Positions 41,120 to 49,502 of a stretch of 49,502 nt of DNA are shown in pieces. Origin of the DNA: Bacteroidetes bacterium ADurb.Bin139. GTDB lineage: Bacteria; Bacteroidota; Bacteroidia; Bacteroidales; UBA932. Under the pieces are notes generated by a model, which saw only the letters and a list, made by a program, of their open reading frames with translations, ran no database searches and was not told the origin of the DNA. The DNA lies in the NCBI GenBank assembly GCA_002070565.1, contig MWDM01000009.1, forward strand, positions 1 to 49,502, in the 5' to 3' direction. Both the position numbers and the translations under genes were made by a program. Position 1 is the stretch's first letter. Every line of letters starts with the position of its first letter.

Positions 41120-42088
41120 TTATTGGAAGTTCAGTTCTCCTGTATTTCTGAAACCTGCCAGGAATGTACCGGCAGAAAGCCGTTTTTTCCCGGGAGCCTG
41201 GACCTCCAGCAAATGGACATATCCCCCGCCGCAGGCGATTTTTAACATTTTTTTCCAGTCCGAGATGACTTTTCCCGGGGTATATCCATGCTGTGCCATT
41301 TCGGCCTGTGCTTCATAAATTTTGATATCCATCAGGGTTTCTCCTTTCTTAAGGGTAGAGAAAGCACAGGGATAAGGACTAAGGCCCCGTACCAGATTGA
41401 CAATCACCCCTGGTTCGCAGGTCCAGTCTATACGGCAGGTATCGCGGCTGAGCCGGGGAGCGGGTTTGAGTTCCTCCGGGGCAACGTAAGGCTGGGGAAC
41501 CGGTTTTAGGGTGCCCTGCCACAGCCCGTCAATGGTCCTTGCCACCAGGGGAGCTCCGGCGGTCATCATGGTATCATGCAGGGATCCTGCATTGTCCGTC
41601 CGTGCAATGGGAATGGGCTGCTGAAGGAGTATAGCTCCGGTATCTATTTGTTCGTCAATGAGAAAAGTGGTAAGCCCGGTTTCTGTTTCGCCGTTTATGA
41701 TCGCATGATTGATGGGAGCAGCTCCCCGGTACAGGGGGAGCATGGAAGCATGAAGGTTCAGGCACCCGTGAGAGGGCATTTGCCAGACCTGCCGAGGCAA
41801 CATCCTGAAAGCCACAACCACGAATATGGAAGCATTCCATTGGGAAAGATTTTCCAGAAACAGGCTGTCTTTTAATGAGACCGGCTGAAGTACCGGCAAA
41901 TTGTGTTCAAGGGCCAGAGTCTTTACGGCAGAAGGTTGCGGTACAAGACCCCTGCCGGCCGGTTTGTCGGGTGCCGTGACAACGCCCTTCACGGGATATC
42001 CCATACGCAGCAGCTCCTGCAGGATCCCGGCTGCAAAGACGGGAGTGCCCATAAAGACAATATCAGGCTTTCCTTTTTTCTTTGCCAT
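41120..42088 (-). CDS. fmt: Methionyl-tRNA formyltransferase
   Basis: A 322-residue enzyme that formylates initiator Met-tRNA using 10-formyl-tetrahydrofolate. The start at 42088 gives MAKKKGKPDIVFMGTPVFAA; upstream codons would lie inside the LptF/G gene. The catalytic region shows LNLHASMLPLYRGAAPINHA and GETETGLTTFLIDEQIDTGA with DTGAILLQ, and the C-terminal tRNA-binding domain continues from about residue 205 (RLSRDTCRIDW). It overlaps the LptF/G gene by 26 bases and is followed by thiN. Confidence 0.96.
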   Translation of the reverse strand: MAKKKGKPDIVFMGTPVFAAGILQELLRMGYPVKGVVTAPDKPAGRGLVPQPSAVKTLALEHNLPVLQPVSLKDSLFLENLSQWNASIFVVVAFRMLPRQVWQMPSHGCLNLHASMLPLYRGAAPINHAIINGETETGLTTFLIDEQIDTGAILLQQPIPIARTDNAGSLHDTMMTAGAPLVARTIDGLWQGTLKPVPQPYVAPEELKPAPRLSRDTCRIDWTCEPGVIVNLVRGLSPYPCAFSTLKKGETLMDIKIYEAQAEMAQHGYTPGKVISDWKKMLKIACGGGYVHLLEVQAPGKKRLSAGTFLAGFRNTGELNFQ

Positions 42089-43520
42089 GATAGCGTGGTA
42101 AATGCTTCCAGATCTTCTTGATGGCTGCAAGGTACGCATCTTTATTGAACAAAGCCGAGTCTGTAGTGGCCTTGTAAGTCAGGAAAACCCCTATGGGCAG
42201 CAACACCAGGGACGAGATAAGTGTTCCAAAGGCAGCCGAAACCGATCCGTCAGTGGCCAGCTTTTTTCCCGATATATCAATCACATAATAGACCACAAAA
42301 AAGAGCATGGAAACGATCACGGGAGTTCCCAGGCCGCCTTTTCGTATGATGGCCCCCAGCGGAGCACCCACAAAAAAGAATATAAAACAGGCGAAAGCCA
42401 CGGTGAATTTGCGAAACCATTCCACCTTGGTTCTTCTCAGGGGAAGGTGTATCTGGATCTCTTCGATCATATAGTTGTCCACCTGGTTCAACATCTGGTC
42501 CACCTTCCCGATGGCCCTGTTTAAAAGGTCGGGATATTGCATGTTTTTTTCGGGAACGGGAAGCCGGTCAATGGGAAAGTATCCCTGGTGTTTTTGGAGG
42601 TTGGCCGAATCCAGTTGCATGGCATAATTCAGTCCCCCGGCTACAAGCATCCGTTTCTTGAATAGTTGCAGGGCAATGGTATAAAGAGAATCCAGCGAGT
42701 CACGCCGATGGCCCAGGCTTCGCACGCCCTGTGCCATTACGTCGCTTCCGAACCGGTCTCCGTCCCGCCGTTGAAAAGCATAGTTGTTAAGCTCTATGAT
42801 GATATCCTGTTTGTCAAATTTGATCCGCTGAAGTGCAAAAGCAGTGTCGGTAACGGATTTTCTTTCGCCTTCCTCGTATGTTACCCCTTGGTATAAGGTG
42901 AAAAGAATGTTTTTTTTGTCTTCTGTCAGCCGGATGGAACCCGAATCGGCCAGGGTCACGCTGTTGTTCCCCCTTCGGGCACTGTGATCGTATACCATCA
43001 CATCGTACAGCATATCGGTAACCTTGTCCCTGTTTTCGACCCGAAGGCTGTAATTATCAATTCCATTGTAAAAAATTCCGGTGGGTATACGGATTTCCTC
43101 TTTGGTACGCGAAATGTCGTCGCGTAAAGCAAAAATATTCTTGTAAGCCAGCGGCATGAGGTTGTTGGCAGCAAAAAAGGCACCCACAGAGATAACAAAA
43201 GACAAAATAATAAGCGGACGCATGATACGCTGTAAGGGAATGCCCGCTGCCTTCATGGCCAGCAATTCGTTGAATTCCCCCAGATTTCCCATGGTCATGA
43301 TAGAGGCCAGCAGGGTAGCCAGGGGTAGGGCCATGGGTATAACGGTACAGGTTCCCCAGAACAGGAATTCAAGGATCACCCTCAATCCTAGACCTTTGCC
43401 AACCAGTTCATCTATGTACACCCACAGAAACTGTAATACAAGAACAAACAGCACTATGAATATAGTCAGGAACAAAGGGCCCAGGAATGAACGGACCAGA
43501 AAACGGTCAAATATTTTCAA
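42063..43520 (-). CDS. LptF/LptG-type LPS export permease (second copy)
   Basis: A 485-residue membrane protein of the YjgP/YjgQ family. It begins MKIFDRFLVRSFLGPLFLTI and has helices at about residues 15-35, 55-80, 98-118 and a long periplasmic loop of about 230 residues. Three C-terminal helices include FACFIFFFVGAPLGAIIRKG and GTPVIVSMLFFVVYYVIDIS. The family segment AMKAAGIPLQRIMRPLII is intact. It is longer than the copy at 33259-34371 because of the larger loop. It starts 11 bases after alaS and overlaps fmt, so it belongs to that operon. Confidence 0.92.
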   Translation of the reverse strand: MKIFDRFLVRSFLGPLFLTIFIVLFVLVLQFLWVYIDELVGKGLGLRVILEFLFWGTCTVIPMALPLATLLASIMTMGNLGEFNELLAMKAAGIPLQRIMRPLIILSFVISVGAFFAANNLMPLAYKNIFALRDDISRTKEEIRIPTGIFYNGIDNYSLRVENRDKVTDMLYDVMVYDHSARRGNNSVTLADSGSIRLTEDKKNILFTLYQGVTYEEGERKSVTDTAFALQRIKFDKQDIIIELNNYAFQRRDGDRFGSDVMAQGVRSLGHRRDSLDSLYTIALQLFKKRMLVAGGLNYAMQLDSANLQKHQGYFPIDRLPVPEKNMQYPDLLNRAIGKVDQMLNQVDNYMIEEIQIHLPLRRTKVEWFRKFTVAFACFIFFFVGAPLGAIIRKGGLGTPVIVSMLFFVVYYVIDISGKKLATDGSVSAAFGTLISSLVLLPIGVFLTYKATTDSALFNKDAYLAAIKKIWKHLPRYHGKEKRKA

Positions 43521-43531
43521 CGCCAGTTTGT

Positions 43532-46147
43532 TTAATGGTTCTTCAATGCTTCGGCTATGGTATCCAGTGCAGCCTGCAAACCTCCGGGATTTTTTCCGCC
43601 GGCCGTTGCATAAAAGTCCTGCCCGCCGCCTCCACCACCAATAGATTTGGCGGCCTTTCGGACGATCTCTGCAGCGTTCAATCCGGCACTTACCAGGTCT
43701 CTGGACAGGAGTAGGGTCAGATTGGCTTTACCGTTGTGTTCGTAAGCTGCGGCGAAGGCCATATTCTCAAAGTTGCCCTCCCGGAAAGAAAAAGCCACGT
43801 CTTTTATCATCTCGGGTACATACATGCCCCGTAGTTGTACAAATTGAATGCCGTTCAGGCTGGAACGCTGCTCCCAGATCGATTTGCCCAGGGCAACCGC
43901 TCTTTCGTGACGGATTTGTTCCATGGTCTTATGCAGATCTTCATTTTCACGTACAATTTTCTGTACCGAGGCAATAACATCTGAATGATCGTTCATCAGG
44001 CCTCTGATCCCGCTCAGCATCATTTCCATTTCTTCAATTTTCCGCTCCACGGCCAGGCCTGTGATGGCTTCTATCCTCCGTACACCGGCGGCAATGGCCC
44101 CTTCGCTCACTATCTTGAATATCCCGATATTCCCCGTTGCCGGGGTATGTGTTCCACCGCACAATTCAATGGAGTCGCCAAAGCGGACGACGCGCACTTT
44201 TTCACCATATTTTTCTCCAAACAAGGCTATAGCGCCCATTTGGCCTGCTTTTTCAAGGGGAACATCTAAAAGCGCATCCTGCGGGATGTTTTTCCGGATC
44301 ATCTCGTTGACCAGGCGTTCAGTTTTCCGGATTTCCTCGGGTTCCATACGTGCGTAATGCGAAAAGTCAAAACGTAGCCCGTCTTCCGATACCTGGGAGC
44401 CTTTCTGTTCCACCTGCGGTCCCAGAACCTGCCTGAGTGCATGGTGCAGCAAGTGAGTAGCTGTGTGGTTGTTGGCAATAGTTTGCCTGCGCTCCTGATC
44501 CACGACTGCCAGGAACTCTGTTTCGGGATTCACCGGGGCTTGGGGCGTAAGATGCAGGATCAGATTGTTTTCTTTGATGGTGTCTGTAATAGGGATTTTT
44601 TCTCCCTGGGTGTTTTCCAGATAGCCTGAATCCCCTGCCTGTCCTCCGCTTTGGGCATAAAAAGGTGTCTGGTCCAGTACAATCTGGTAATATTCCCGGT
44701 TTTTTGTTCTGACTTTTCTGTAACGCGTAATCCTGGCGTAAGCCTGCGTTGTCTCATACCCCAGGAATACGGTTTGAACAAAGGGCCTCACCTCTATCCA
44801 GTCTCCTTCTTTTACCAGGGTGGCCCGGCGCGCCCTGTCTTTTTGCGCCTGCAGCTCTTCTTCAAATTCGGCAATATTCACACCCAGACCTTTTTCCTTT
44901 GCCATAAGAATGGTAAGGTCCAGGGGAAATCCATAGGTGTCGTATAGTAGAAAAGCGTCTTTGCCGCTGAATATTTTCAGTGTTTTGTCTTGTGTGAAGT
45001 ACTCAAACAAACGGGTTCCTTTTTCCAGTGTCCGTAAGAAAGCTTCCTCTTCCTGACGTATGATGTTTTGGATCAGGTCTTTTTGCTGACCAAGTTCCGG
45101 GAATGCTTCTCCCATCTGGCAAATCAGGGCCGGGACCAGATCGCAAAGAAACGGTTTGTCAAATCCCAGGAAAGTGTGTCCGTAGCGAACGGCCCTGCGC
45201 AAAATGCGCCGTATGACATACCCGGCTTTGACATTGGAAGGCAACTGCCCGTCGGCAATGGAAAAGCATATGGCCCTCAGGTGGTCTGCGATCACGCGCA
45301 TGGCCACATCTACATGGCTGTCCTTTCCGTATTCTTTATGGCACAGGAGTCCTATTGCCCCTATCAGTCCCTGGAACAGATCGGTGTCGTAATTGCTGGT
45401 TTTTCCCTGGATGGCCATGCACAGCCGCTCCAGTCCCATTCCGGTATCTACGTGTTTTTGATCAAGGGCGACCAGTTTTCCATCTGCTTTGCGGTTGTAT
45501 TGGATAAAGACAAGATTCCATATTTCCACCACCAGAGGATGGCCCTGGTTGACCAGGGTAACCCCGGGAACCTGCGCACGGTCTCCGGGTGTCCTCAGGT
45601 CAATATGGATCTCGCTGCATGGTCCGCAGGGACCGGTTTCTCCCATTTCCCAGAAATTGTCTTTCTTGCTGCCTGCAAGGATCCTTTCCGGGGGAAGGTA
45701 CTGTTCCCAGATGGCACGTGACTGGTCATCAGGCCCCAGGTTATCCTCCTGCGATCCCTCAAACACGGTGGCATAAAGGCGGTCTGCATCCAACTTGAAA
45801 ACCTGGTGGAGCAATTCCCAGGCCCAGGCAATGGCTTCTTTTTTGAAGTAGTCTCCGAAACTCCAGTTGCCCAGCATCTCGAACATGGTATGGTGGTAGG
45901 TGTCGTGTCCCACTTCTTCAAGGTCATTGTGTTTTCCGCTTACCCTGAGACATTTCTGGGTGTTGGCAACCCGTTTGTATATGGCCGGCTCGTTGCCCAG
46001 GAACCAATCCTTGAACTGGTTCATTCCCGCATTGGTAAACATCAGGGTGGGATCGTTCTTAACCACCATGGGAGCAGAGGGGACTATGGTATGTTCTTTC
46101 TCCTCAAAAAAGTTCAGGAATGTTTTCCTGATATCGCCAGAAGTCAT
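43532..46147 (-). CDS. alaS: Alanyl-tRNA synthetase
   Basis: An 871-residue class II synthetase that also edits mischarged tRNA-Ala. It starts MTSGDIRKTFLNFFEEKEHT with the motif PTLMFTNAGMNQFKDWFLGN and, in the catalytic domain, NFWEMGETGPCGPCSEIHID. The editing domain zinc site is complete: HTATHLLHHALRQVLG and CGGTHTPATG. The C-terminal C-Ala domain ends in GGGGGGQDFYATAGGKNPGG. It begins 84 bases before the divergent M23 peptidase gene and leads the operon toward thiN. Confidence 0.97.
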   Translation of the reverse strand: MTSGDIRKTFLNFFEEKEHTIVPSAPMVVKNDPTLMFTNAGMNQFKDWFLGNEPAIYKRVANTQKCLRVSGKHNDLEEVGHDTYHHTMFEMLGNWSFGDYFKKEAIAWAWELLHQVFKLDADRLYATVFEGSQEDNLGPDDQSRAIWEQYLPPERILAGSKKDNFWEMGETGPCGPCSEIHIDLRTPGDRAQVPGVTLVNQGHPLVVEIWNLVFIQYNRKADGKLVALDQKHVDTGMGLERLCMAIQGKTSNYDTDLFQGLIGAIGLLCHKEYGKDSHVDVAMRVIADHLRAICFSIADGQLPSNVKAGYVIRRILRRAVRYGHTFLGFDKPFLCDLVPALICQMGEAFPELGQQKDLIQNIIRQEEEAFLRTLEKGTRLFEYFTQDKTLKIFSGKDAFLLYDTYGFPLDLTILMAKEKGLGVNIAEFEEELQAQKDRARRATLVKEGDWIEVRPFVQTVFLGYETTQAYARITRYRKVRTKNREYYQIVLDQTPFYAQSGGQAGDSGYLENTQGEKIPITDTIKENNLILHLTPQAPVNPETEFLAVVDQERRQTIANNHTATHLLHHALRQVLGPQVEQKGSQVSEDGLRFDFSHYARMEPEEIRKTERLVNEMIRKNIPQDALLDVPLEKAGQMGAIALFGEKYGEKVRVVRFGDSIELCGGTHTPATGNIGIFKIVSEGAIAAGVRRIEAITGLAVERKIEEMEMMLSGIRGLMNDHSDVIASVQKIVRENEDLHKTMEQIRHERAVALGKSIWEQRSSLNGIQFVQLRGMYVPEMIKDVAFSFREGNFENMAFAAAYEHNGKANLTLLLSRDLVSAGLNAAEIVRKAAKSIGGGGGGQDFYATAGGKNPGGLQAALDTIAEALKNH

Positions 46148-46167
46148 GATGCTATAATATTATCGGA

Positions 46168-46203
46168 CAAATATACCGTTTTTTAGAAAAATACTTATCT
46201 TTG
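46168..46203. promoter_or_regulatory. Divergent promoters: alaS and first M23 peptidase
   Basis: The minus strand has TATATTTG at 46168-46175 (21 bases before the alaS start) and the plus strand has TATCTTTG at 46196-46203 (27 bases before the peptidase ATG). Both match TAnnTTTG, and neither has a clear TTTG at the expected distance. Confidence 0.5.
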
Positions 46204-46230
46204 CTTGTTGACAACGTGTTTACAATCCTG

Positions 46231-47196
46231 ATGGCGGAAAAAAGAAAATATAAATACAACCCGGAAACACTTTCTTACGAGCTGCAGAGGACATCGTTAC
46301 GCTTTTACCTGGTAAGGGCTCTGGTTATCCTTCCCATCAGCCTGCTTGTGGCTTTGGGGTATTATATGGTTTACACAGAGGGATTGAAACTGAAAACACC
46401 CCGGACCATAAAGCTTGAAAGAGAGTTCGAAAATGCCCGTTCATCGCTGGAATTGCTGAATAAACAAATGGCGCAATCTGAAAAAAGATTGGAGAACCTG
46501 CAACTGCGTGACAACAACATCTACAGGAATATTTTCGGAATGGAACAAATCCCCCCTGCCGTCAGAAATGCAGGTTTTGGTGGAACCAACCGGTATCCCT
46601 ATCTGGAATACGCACAGAATTCCAGCCTGCTCATGACAACGGCTCTCAATTTTGACAAGCTCATGAAGAAAGCCTATATCCAGTCAAAATCCTTTGACGA
46701 TGTGGAGCGTGTGGCAGGACAGGTAGGAGAAGTGGCCAAATGCATTCCTTCCATATTGCCCATTCCCGAGGATACGAGAAATTTCAGATGGTCAGGGGGA
46801 TTCGGATACCGTAAAGATCCCGTTTACGGAGACATCAGGATGCATGAGGGAATTGACCTGACAGGCGCGCCCAATTCTCCGGTTTACTCTACAGGTGACG
46901 GTCAGGTTGAGGCCATACGCTACGAATACAATGGTTACGGACGTTTTATTGTCATTGACCACGGATTTGGCTATAAAACCCGTTACGCCCACCTAAATAA
47001 AACCAATGTATATGAAGGCCAGCTGGTAAAACGCGGAGAGCAGATAGGCCAGCTGGGATCGACCGGAAAGTCTACAGGTCCTCACGTACATTACGAAGTG
47101 ATATACATGGGACGGCCAGTCAATCCCTATAATTATTTCAACAACAATATTGCAACGGACGATTACCATGCGGTAATTCTGGGCGGACGCCAATAG
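46231..47196 (+). CDS. M23-family metallopeptidase, membrane-anchored (first of a pair)
   Basis: A 321-residue protein. The start chosen is the ATG at 46231 (MAEKRKYKYNPETLSYELQR), not an earlier TTG overlapping the promoter box. One membrane helix (about residues 30-50), a coiled-coil-like stretch (about 65-100, FENARSSLELLNKQMAQSEK), and a C-terminal LytM/M23 domain with its zinc ligands in RMHEGIDLTG and GPHVHYEVIYMG. Such enzymes cut peptide cross-links of peptidoglycan outside the cell. A similar gene follows 9 bases later. Confidence 0.93.
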   Translation: MAEKRKYKYNPETLSYELQRTSLRFYLVRALVILPISLLVALGYYMVYTEGLKLKTPRTIKLEREFENARSSLELLNKQMAQSEKRLENLQLRDNNIYRNIFGMEQIPPAVRNAGFGGTNRYPYLEYAQNSSLLMTTALNFDKLMKKAYIQSKSFDDVERVAGQVGEVAKCIPSILPIPEDTRNFRWSGGFGYRKDPVYGDIRMHEGIDLTGAPNSPVYSTGDGQVEAIRYEYNGYGRFIVIDHGFGYKTRYAHLNKTNVYEGQLVKRGEQIGQLGSTGKSTGPHVHYEVIYMGRPVNPYNYFNNNIATDDYHAVILGGRQ

Positions 47197-47205
47197 TTTC
47201 TGACA

Positions 47206-48162
47206 ATGAACCGGTATCAGTTCAATAAGGAAAAATTGGAATTCACCAGGGTGCGTCTTAATGTCAAAATCATCTTAAAGCGCATCCTGTGGTTGTTCCT
47301 GGGCAGCATAGGCCTGGCCCTGCTCTACTACTTGATTTTCGGGATGTTCATTCTTTCTCCGGCCGAAAGAAACCTCATCCGTGAAACAGAAATCATGCAG
47401 AGCGAATACGAAAGGCTCAGCCGTGAGATGAATAACCTGAATAAGGTTCTGGAAGAACTGGAGATCAGGGACAAGAGCATTTATGGTACGGTTCTTCATT
47501 CACAGCCGCTTGAACTGACAGAAGAAGCCGATATAAACCATTACCGCCTGCTTATGGAAGATCCTTCTTTCACACTGGCATACCATGCCGATTCGGTAAT
47601 TACCGGGTTGGAAAAACGTGCAGCGTGGGTAACCGATGGCCTTTTCCGGGTGTCCAACATGGTGTACGAAGAACTGGACAGTCTGAAATACATGCCGGCC
47701 GCCTTTCCGTTGCGCAACCCCTCCCTGGAAGCCATGGGGGCTACCACAGGCAGCCGTATACATCCTTTTTATAAAATTCCCATGGAGCATACGGGCATGG
47801 ATTTTCTGGTGGGACTGGGAACAGATGTGCTGGCTACAGCCGAAGGCCAGGTGGTAAATGTAGCCCGTTCGGCAAGGGGCAAGGGAAATGTTGTGGAGAT
47901 TCTGCATCCTTACAGGGGCTATTCTACCGTTTATGCTCACCTGAGCGATATATTTGTCAGGAAAGGCCAGTATGTTACCAGAGGTATGACCATAGCACGG
48001 GCTGGATCCACCGGGATGTCCTTTATGCCCCATCTGCATTATGAAATCTGGAAGAATGGACAGTTAATGGACCCGGTTCACTTTTATTTCATGGATGTCA
48101 TGCCTGCCCAATACCGCCAGATCATGCTTACGGCATATAACACAGGACAATCTTTAGATTAA
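47206..48162 (+). CDS. M23-family metallopeptidase, membrane-anchored (second of a pair)
   Basis: A 318-residue protein with the same plan as its neighbour: one membrane helix (about residues 25-47, LWLFLGSIGLALLYYLIFGM), a coiled-coil region (about 55-95, REMNNLNKVLEELEIRDKSI) and a C-terminal M23 domain. Zinc ligands are in PMEHTGMDFLVG and MPHLHYEIWKNG, so it also looks catalytically complete. Both start with a short (N/K)-K-E-K or K-Y-N segment before the helix, and the shared design suggests a duplication. The alaS-M23-M23-MerR layout is, from memory, common in Bacteroidota. Confidence 0.93.
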   Translation: MNRYQFNKEKLEFTRVRLNVKIILKRILWLFLGSIGLALLYYLIFGMFILSPAERNLIRETEIMQSEYERLSREMNNLNKVLEELEIRDKSIYGTVLHSQPLELTEEADINHYRLLMEDPSFTLAYHADSVITGLEKRAAWVTDGLFRVSNMVYEELDSLKYMPAAFPLRNPSLEAMGATTGSRIHPFYKIPMEHTGMDFLVGLGTDVLATAEGQVVNVARSARGKGNVVEILHPYRGYSTVYAHLSDIFVRKGQYVTRGMTIARAGSTGMSFMPHLHYEIWKNGQLMDPVHFYFMDVMPAQYRQIMLTAYNTGQSLD

Positions 48163-48168
48163 CCGATT

Positions 48169-48486
48169 ATGGATAAAATGTACTATTCCATTGGAGAAGT
48201 GGCCGAAATGCTGGGAGAAAGCACCTCTCTTGTGCGTTTCTGGTCCACCACTTTTTACGAGTTTATTAAACCGGTAAGGAATAAGAAAGGGAACCGGCTG
48301 TTCACTGCAGAGGATGTAGCCGGTTTCAAGATTATTTATCACCTGGTCAAGGAACGTGGAATGACCCTGGAAGGAGCAAAAAAGCGCATGCGGGACAACA
48401 AGGAAGGGGAGGACAGAACGGTTGACATCATTGCGTCGCTCAACCGGATCAAAACACAGCTGACAGAAATTAAGGACCTGATGTGA
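48169..48486 (+). CDS. MerR-family transcriptional regulator
   Basis: A 105-residue regulator. The N-terminal winged helix-turn-helix reads YYSIGEVAEMLGESTSLVRF and then WSTTFYEFIKPVRNKKGNRL, followed by the dimerisation helix ERGMTLEGAKKRMRDNKEGE. There is no metal-binding cysteine set or drug-binding domain, so the effector is unknown. It starts 6 bases after the M23 gene. Its stop codon overlaps the next gene start by one base (TGATG). Confidence 0.93.
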   Translation: MDKMYYSIGEVAEMLGESTSLVRFWSTTFYEFIKPVRNKKGNRLFTAEDVAGFKIIYHLVKERGMTLEGAKKRMRDNKEGEDRTVDIIASLNRIKTQLTEIKDLM

Positions 48487-49286
48487 TGAGGCTTTGTGCA
48501 TCGGATATCATAGAAGTCCTGGAACAATGGGCTCCCAGAGAATTACAGGAAGAATGGGACAATTCCGGACTTTGCATAGGGAATCCCGCAACCCAGGTGA
48601 CAGGGATCCTGGTTTGCCTGGATTGTACTTCGGAAGTAGTTGAAGAAGCTATTGCCGATGGTCTGAATATGATCATATCACACCATCCGCTTATTTTCAA
48701 AGGTTTGAAAAGCCTGAAGGACACGACCCCTGTAGAACGGACCGTTGCCAGGGCCATTCGCGGCAATCTGGTTGTGTATTCCATGCACACCAACGCAGAC
48801 AAGATTATGGACGGTGTGAGCGGGGCTATGGGACGCGCATTGGGTCTGCAAAACATGTCCATTCTGGCCCCTGAATCATGCCTGAACCGGGATACTGCCC
48901 CTTGCGGGCTGGGTGTGGTGGGGGATCTTAAGCAACCCATGCTGACAGAAGGTTTTTTTGACCTGCTCAAAACCACCTTTACCCTGAAACATTGTAAAAC
49001 TTCTGTCCCGTTTCACCGTCACGTGTCCAGGATAGCCCTGTGCGGGGGCAGCGGATCTTCTCTAATACCCTATGCCTTGCGTTCCGGTGCCGAGGTTTTT
49101 GTTAGTGCAGATTTTAATTATCATTCTTATTTCGAGACTGTTCCTCAGATGATGCTGGTAGATATCGGGCATTACGAATCGGAGACCGGTGTACAGGACC
49201 AGATAGTCAACCAGCTTATAAAAAAAATCCCTAACTTTGCCGTCCGCAAAACACAGATCTACACAAATCCCATCAGATATTATTAA
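48486..49286 (+). CDS. Nif3-like dinuclear metal-center protein, compact form
   Basis: A 266-residue protein of the Nif3/YbgI family, whose true reaction is uncertain (a GTP cyclohydrolase-like role has been proposed). The start is the ATG at 48486, directly on the MerR stop; the GTG three bases upstream is unlikely. The metal site is intact: MIISHHPLIFKGLKSL, YSMHTNADKIMDGV and, at the C-terminus, LVDIGHYESE. Many Bacteroidota members are about 365 residues because of an inserted domain of about 100 residues between the halves, which is missing here. Confidence 0.9.
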   Translation: MRLCASDIIEVLEQWAPRELQEEWDNSGLCIGNPATQVTGILVCLDCTSEVVEEAIADGLNMIISHHPLIFKGLKSLKDTTPVERTVARAIRGNLVVYSMHTNADKIMDGVSGAMGRALGLQNMSILAPESCLNRDTAPCGLGVVGDLKQPMLTEGFFDLLKTTFTLKHCKTSVPFHRHVSRIALCGGSGSSLIPYALRSGAEVFVSADFNYHSYFETVPQMMLVDIGHYESETGVQDQIVNQLIKKIPNFAVRKTQIYTNPIRYY

Positions 49287-49301
49287 GTTATCAATCATAT
49301 T

Positions 49302-49502
49302 ATGACAAAGAAAACGACTAAAACAGCCGGGACCGAAGCCGGTTCATTTACCGCTCTGCAAAAGGCAGAACAGGAAGGAACGCTGACCATGGAGGAAAAA
49401 TTGCGTCTTCTTTTTCAACTTCAGACGACAGATTCACAGATAGATAAAATACACCTGCTTCGCGGAGAGCTTCCCCTGGAAGTACAGGATCTTGAAGACG
49501 AC
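49302..49502 (+). CDS. C4-type zinc-ribbon/coiled-coil protein (partial)
   Basis: The ATG at 49302 opens a frame that runs off the right edge after 67 codons. After a Thr/Lys-rich start (MTKKTTKTAGTEAGSFTALQ) the protein reads EEKLRLLFQLQTTDSQIDKI, then HLLRGELPLEVQDLEDD. That is the usual start of the family with a long coiled coil and a C-terminal zinc ribbon (often called C4-type zinc ribbon domain protein) that follows Nif3 in Bacteroidota. The ribbon itself lies outside the window, so the assignment is provisional. Confidence 0.75.
   Translation, partial: MTKKTTKTAGTEAGSFTALQKAEQEGTLTMEEKLRLLFQLQTTDSQIDKIHLLRGELPLEVQDLEDD

Noticed and set aside
1..49502. CRISPR array, prophage, insertion sequence or antiphage island
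   Set aside because: No repeat-spacer array, transposase, integrase or phage structural gene was found. The window is mostly conserved housekeeping genes.

Overview
This window looks like a chromosomal segment of a Bacteroidota bacterium, probably of the Bacteroidales type. Three things point there. The gene families are nearly restricted to that phylum: DUF4270, DUF4249, DUF4294, DUF3098, DUF4402, GSCFA, and a TonB receptor with a carboxypeptidase-like N-terminal domain. The -7 promoter element TAnnTTTG recurs upstream of many genes, in the best cases with TTTG 18-20 bases further up. Lipid A/LPS genes (lpxH, LptF/LptG-type permeases) show an outer membrane. No phage, IS element, CRISPR array or rRNA was seen. 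One tRNA is present, tRNA-Lys(CTT). TGA is used as a normal stop codon. Layout: 1-267 is the start of a membrane protein running off the left edge. 655-6552 holds cysS, a tail-less ssb, a secreted S9 peptidase, two exported proteins of unknown role and a short secreted protein that looks like the remnant of a longer family. 6667-8882 is acpP-fabF-rnc. 8879-11539 is a rhodanese gene lying directly behind tRNA-Lys, then a DUF4270 lipoprotein and a truncated starch-synthase-like protein. 11615-14350 is ftsX-DUF3098-uppP-lpxH, an envelope and undecaprenol cluster. 14243-19531 (minus strand) is a five-gene signalling operon: an NMT1/THI5-type periplasmic binding protein, a Cache-HAMP histidine kinase, a receiver-PP2C phosphatase, an RsbW-like ATPase and a DUF4294 protein. 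An M19 dipeptidase gene (19598-20656) follows. From 20686 to 31646 a consensus promoter drives rplP-rpmC-rpsQ-rplN-rplX-rplE-rpsN-rpsH-rplF-rplR-rpsE-rpmD-rplO-secY-map-infA-rpmJ-rpsM-rpsK-rpsD-rpoA-rplQ and ends at a strong hairpin. The genes normally before rplP (rpsJ to rpsC) are absent, so the S10 operon is split here. After a non-coding stretch of about 470 bases rich in repeats come tgt, an LptF/G permease, a nucleoside transporter, a GSCFA protein, HU, a TonB receptor/DUF4249 pair, the minus-strand operon alaS-lptF/G-fmt-thiN, and a plus-strand group of two M23 peptidases, a MerR regulator, a Nif3-like protein and the start of a zinc-ribbon protein. Most of the window is housekeeping. 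The points that stand out are: the periplasmic-binding-protein/kinase/phosphatase/ATPase operon; three genes whose promoter -7 box lies 4-5 bases before the ATG, which predicts leaderless mRNAs; three ribosomal genes with perfect Shine-Dalgarno sites at identical 7-base spacing, in a phylum that seldom uses them; an in-frame TGA inside the low-complexity tail of rplQ; the split S10 operon; a tRNA-Lys gene four bases ahead of a rhodanese gene; and a 108-base antisense overlap between the 3' ends of lpxH and a DUF4294 gene. All family assignments come from reading the sequences, with no database search.
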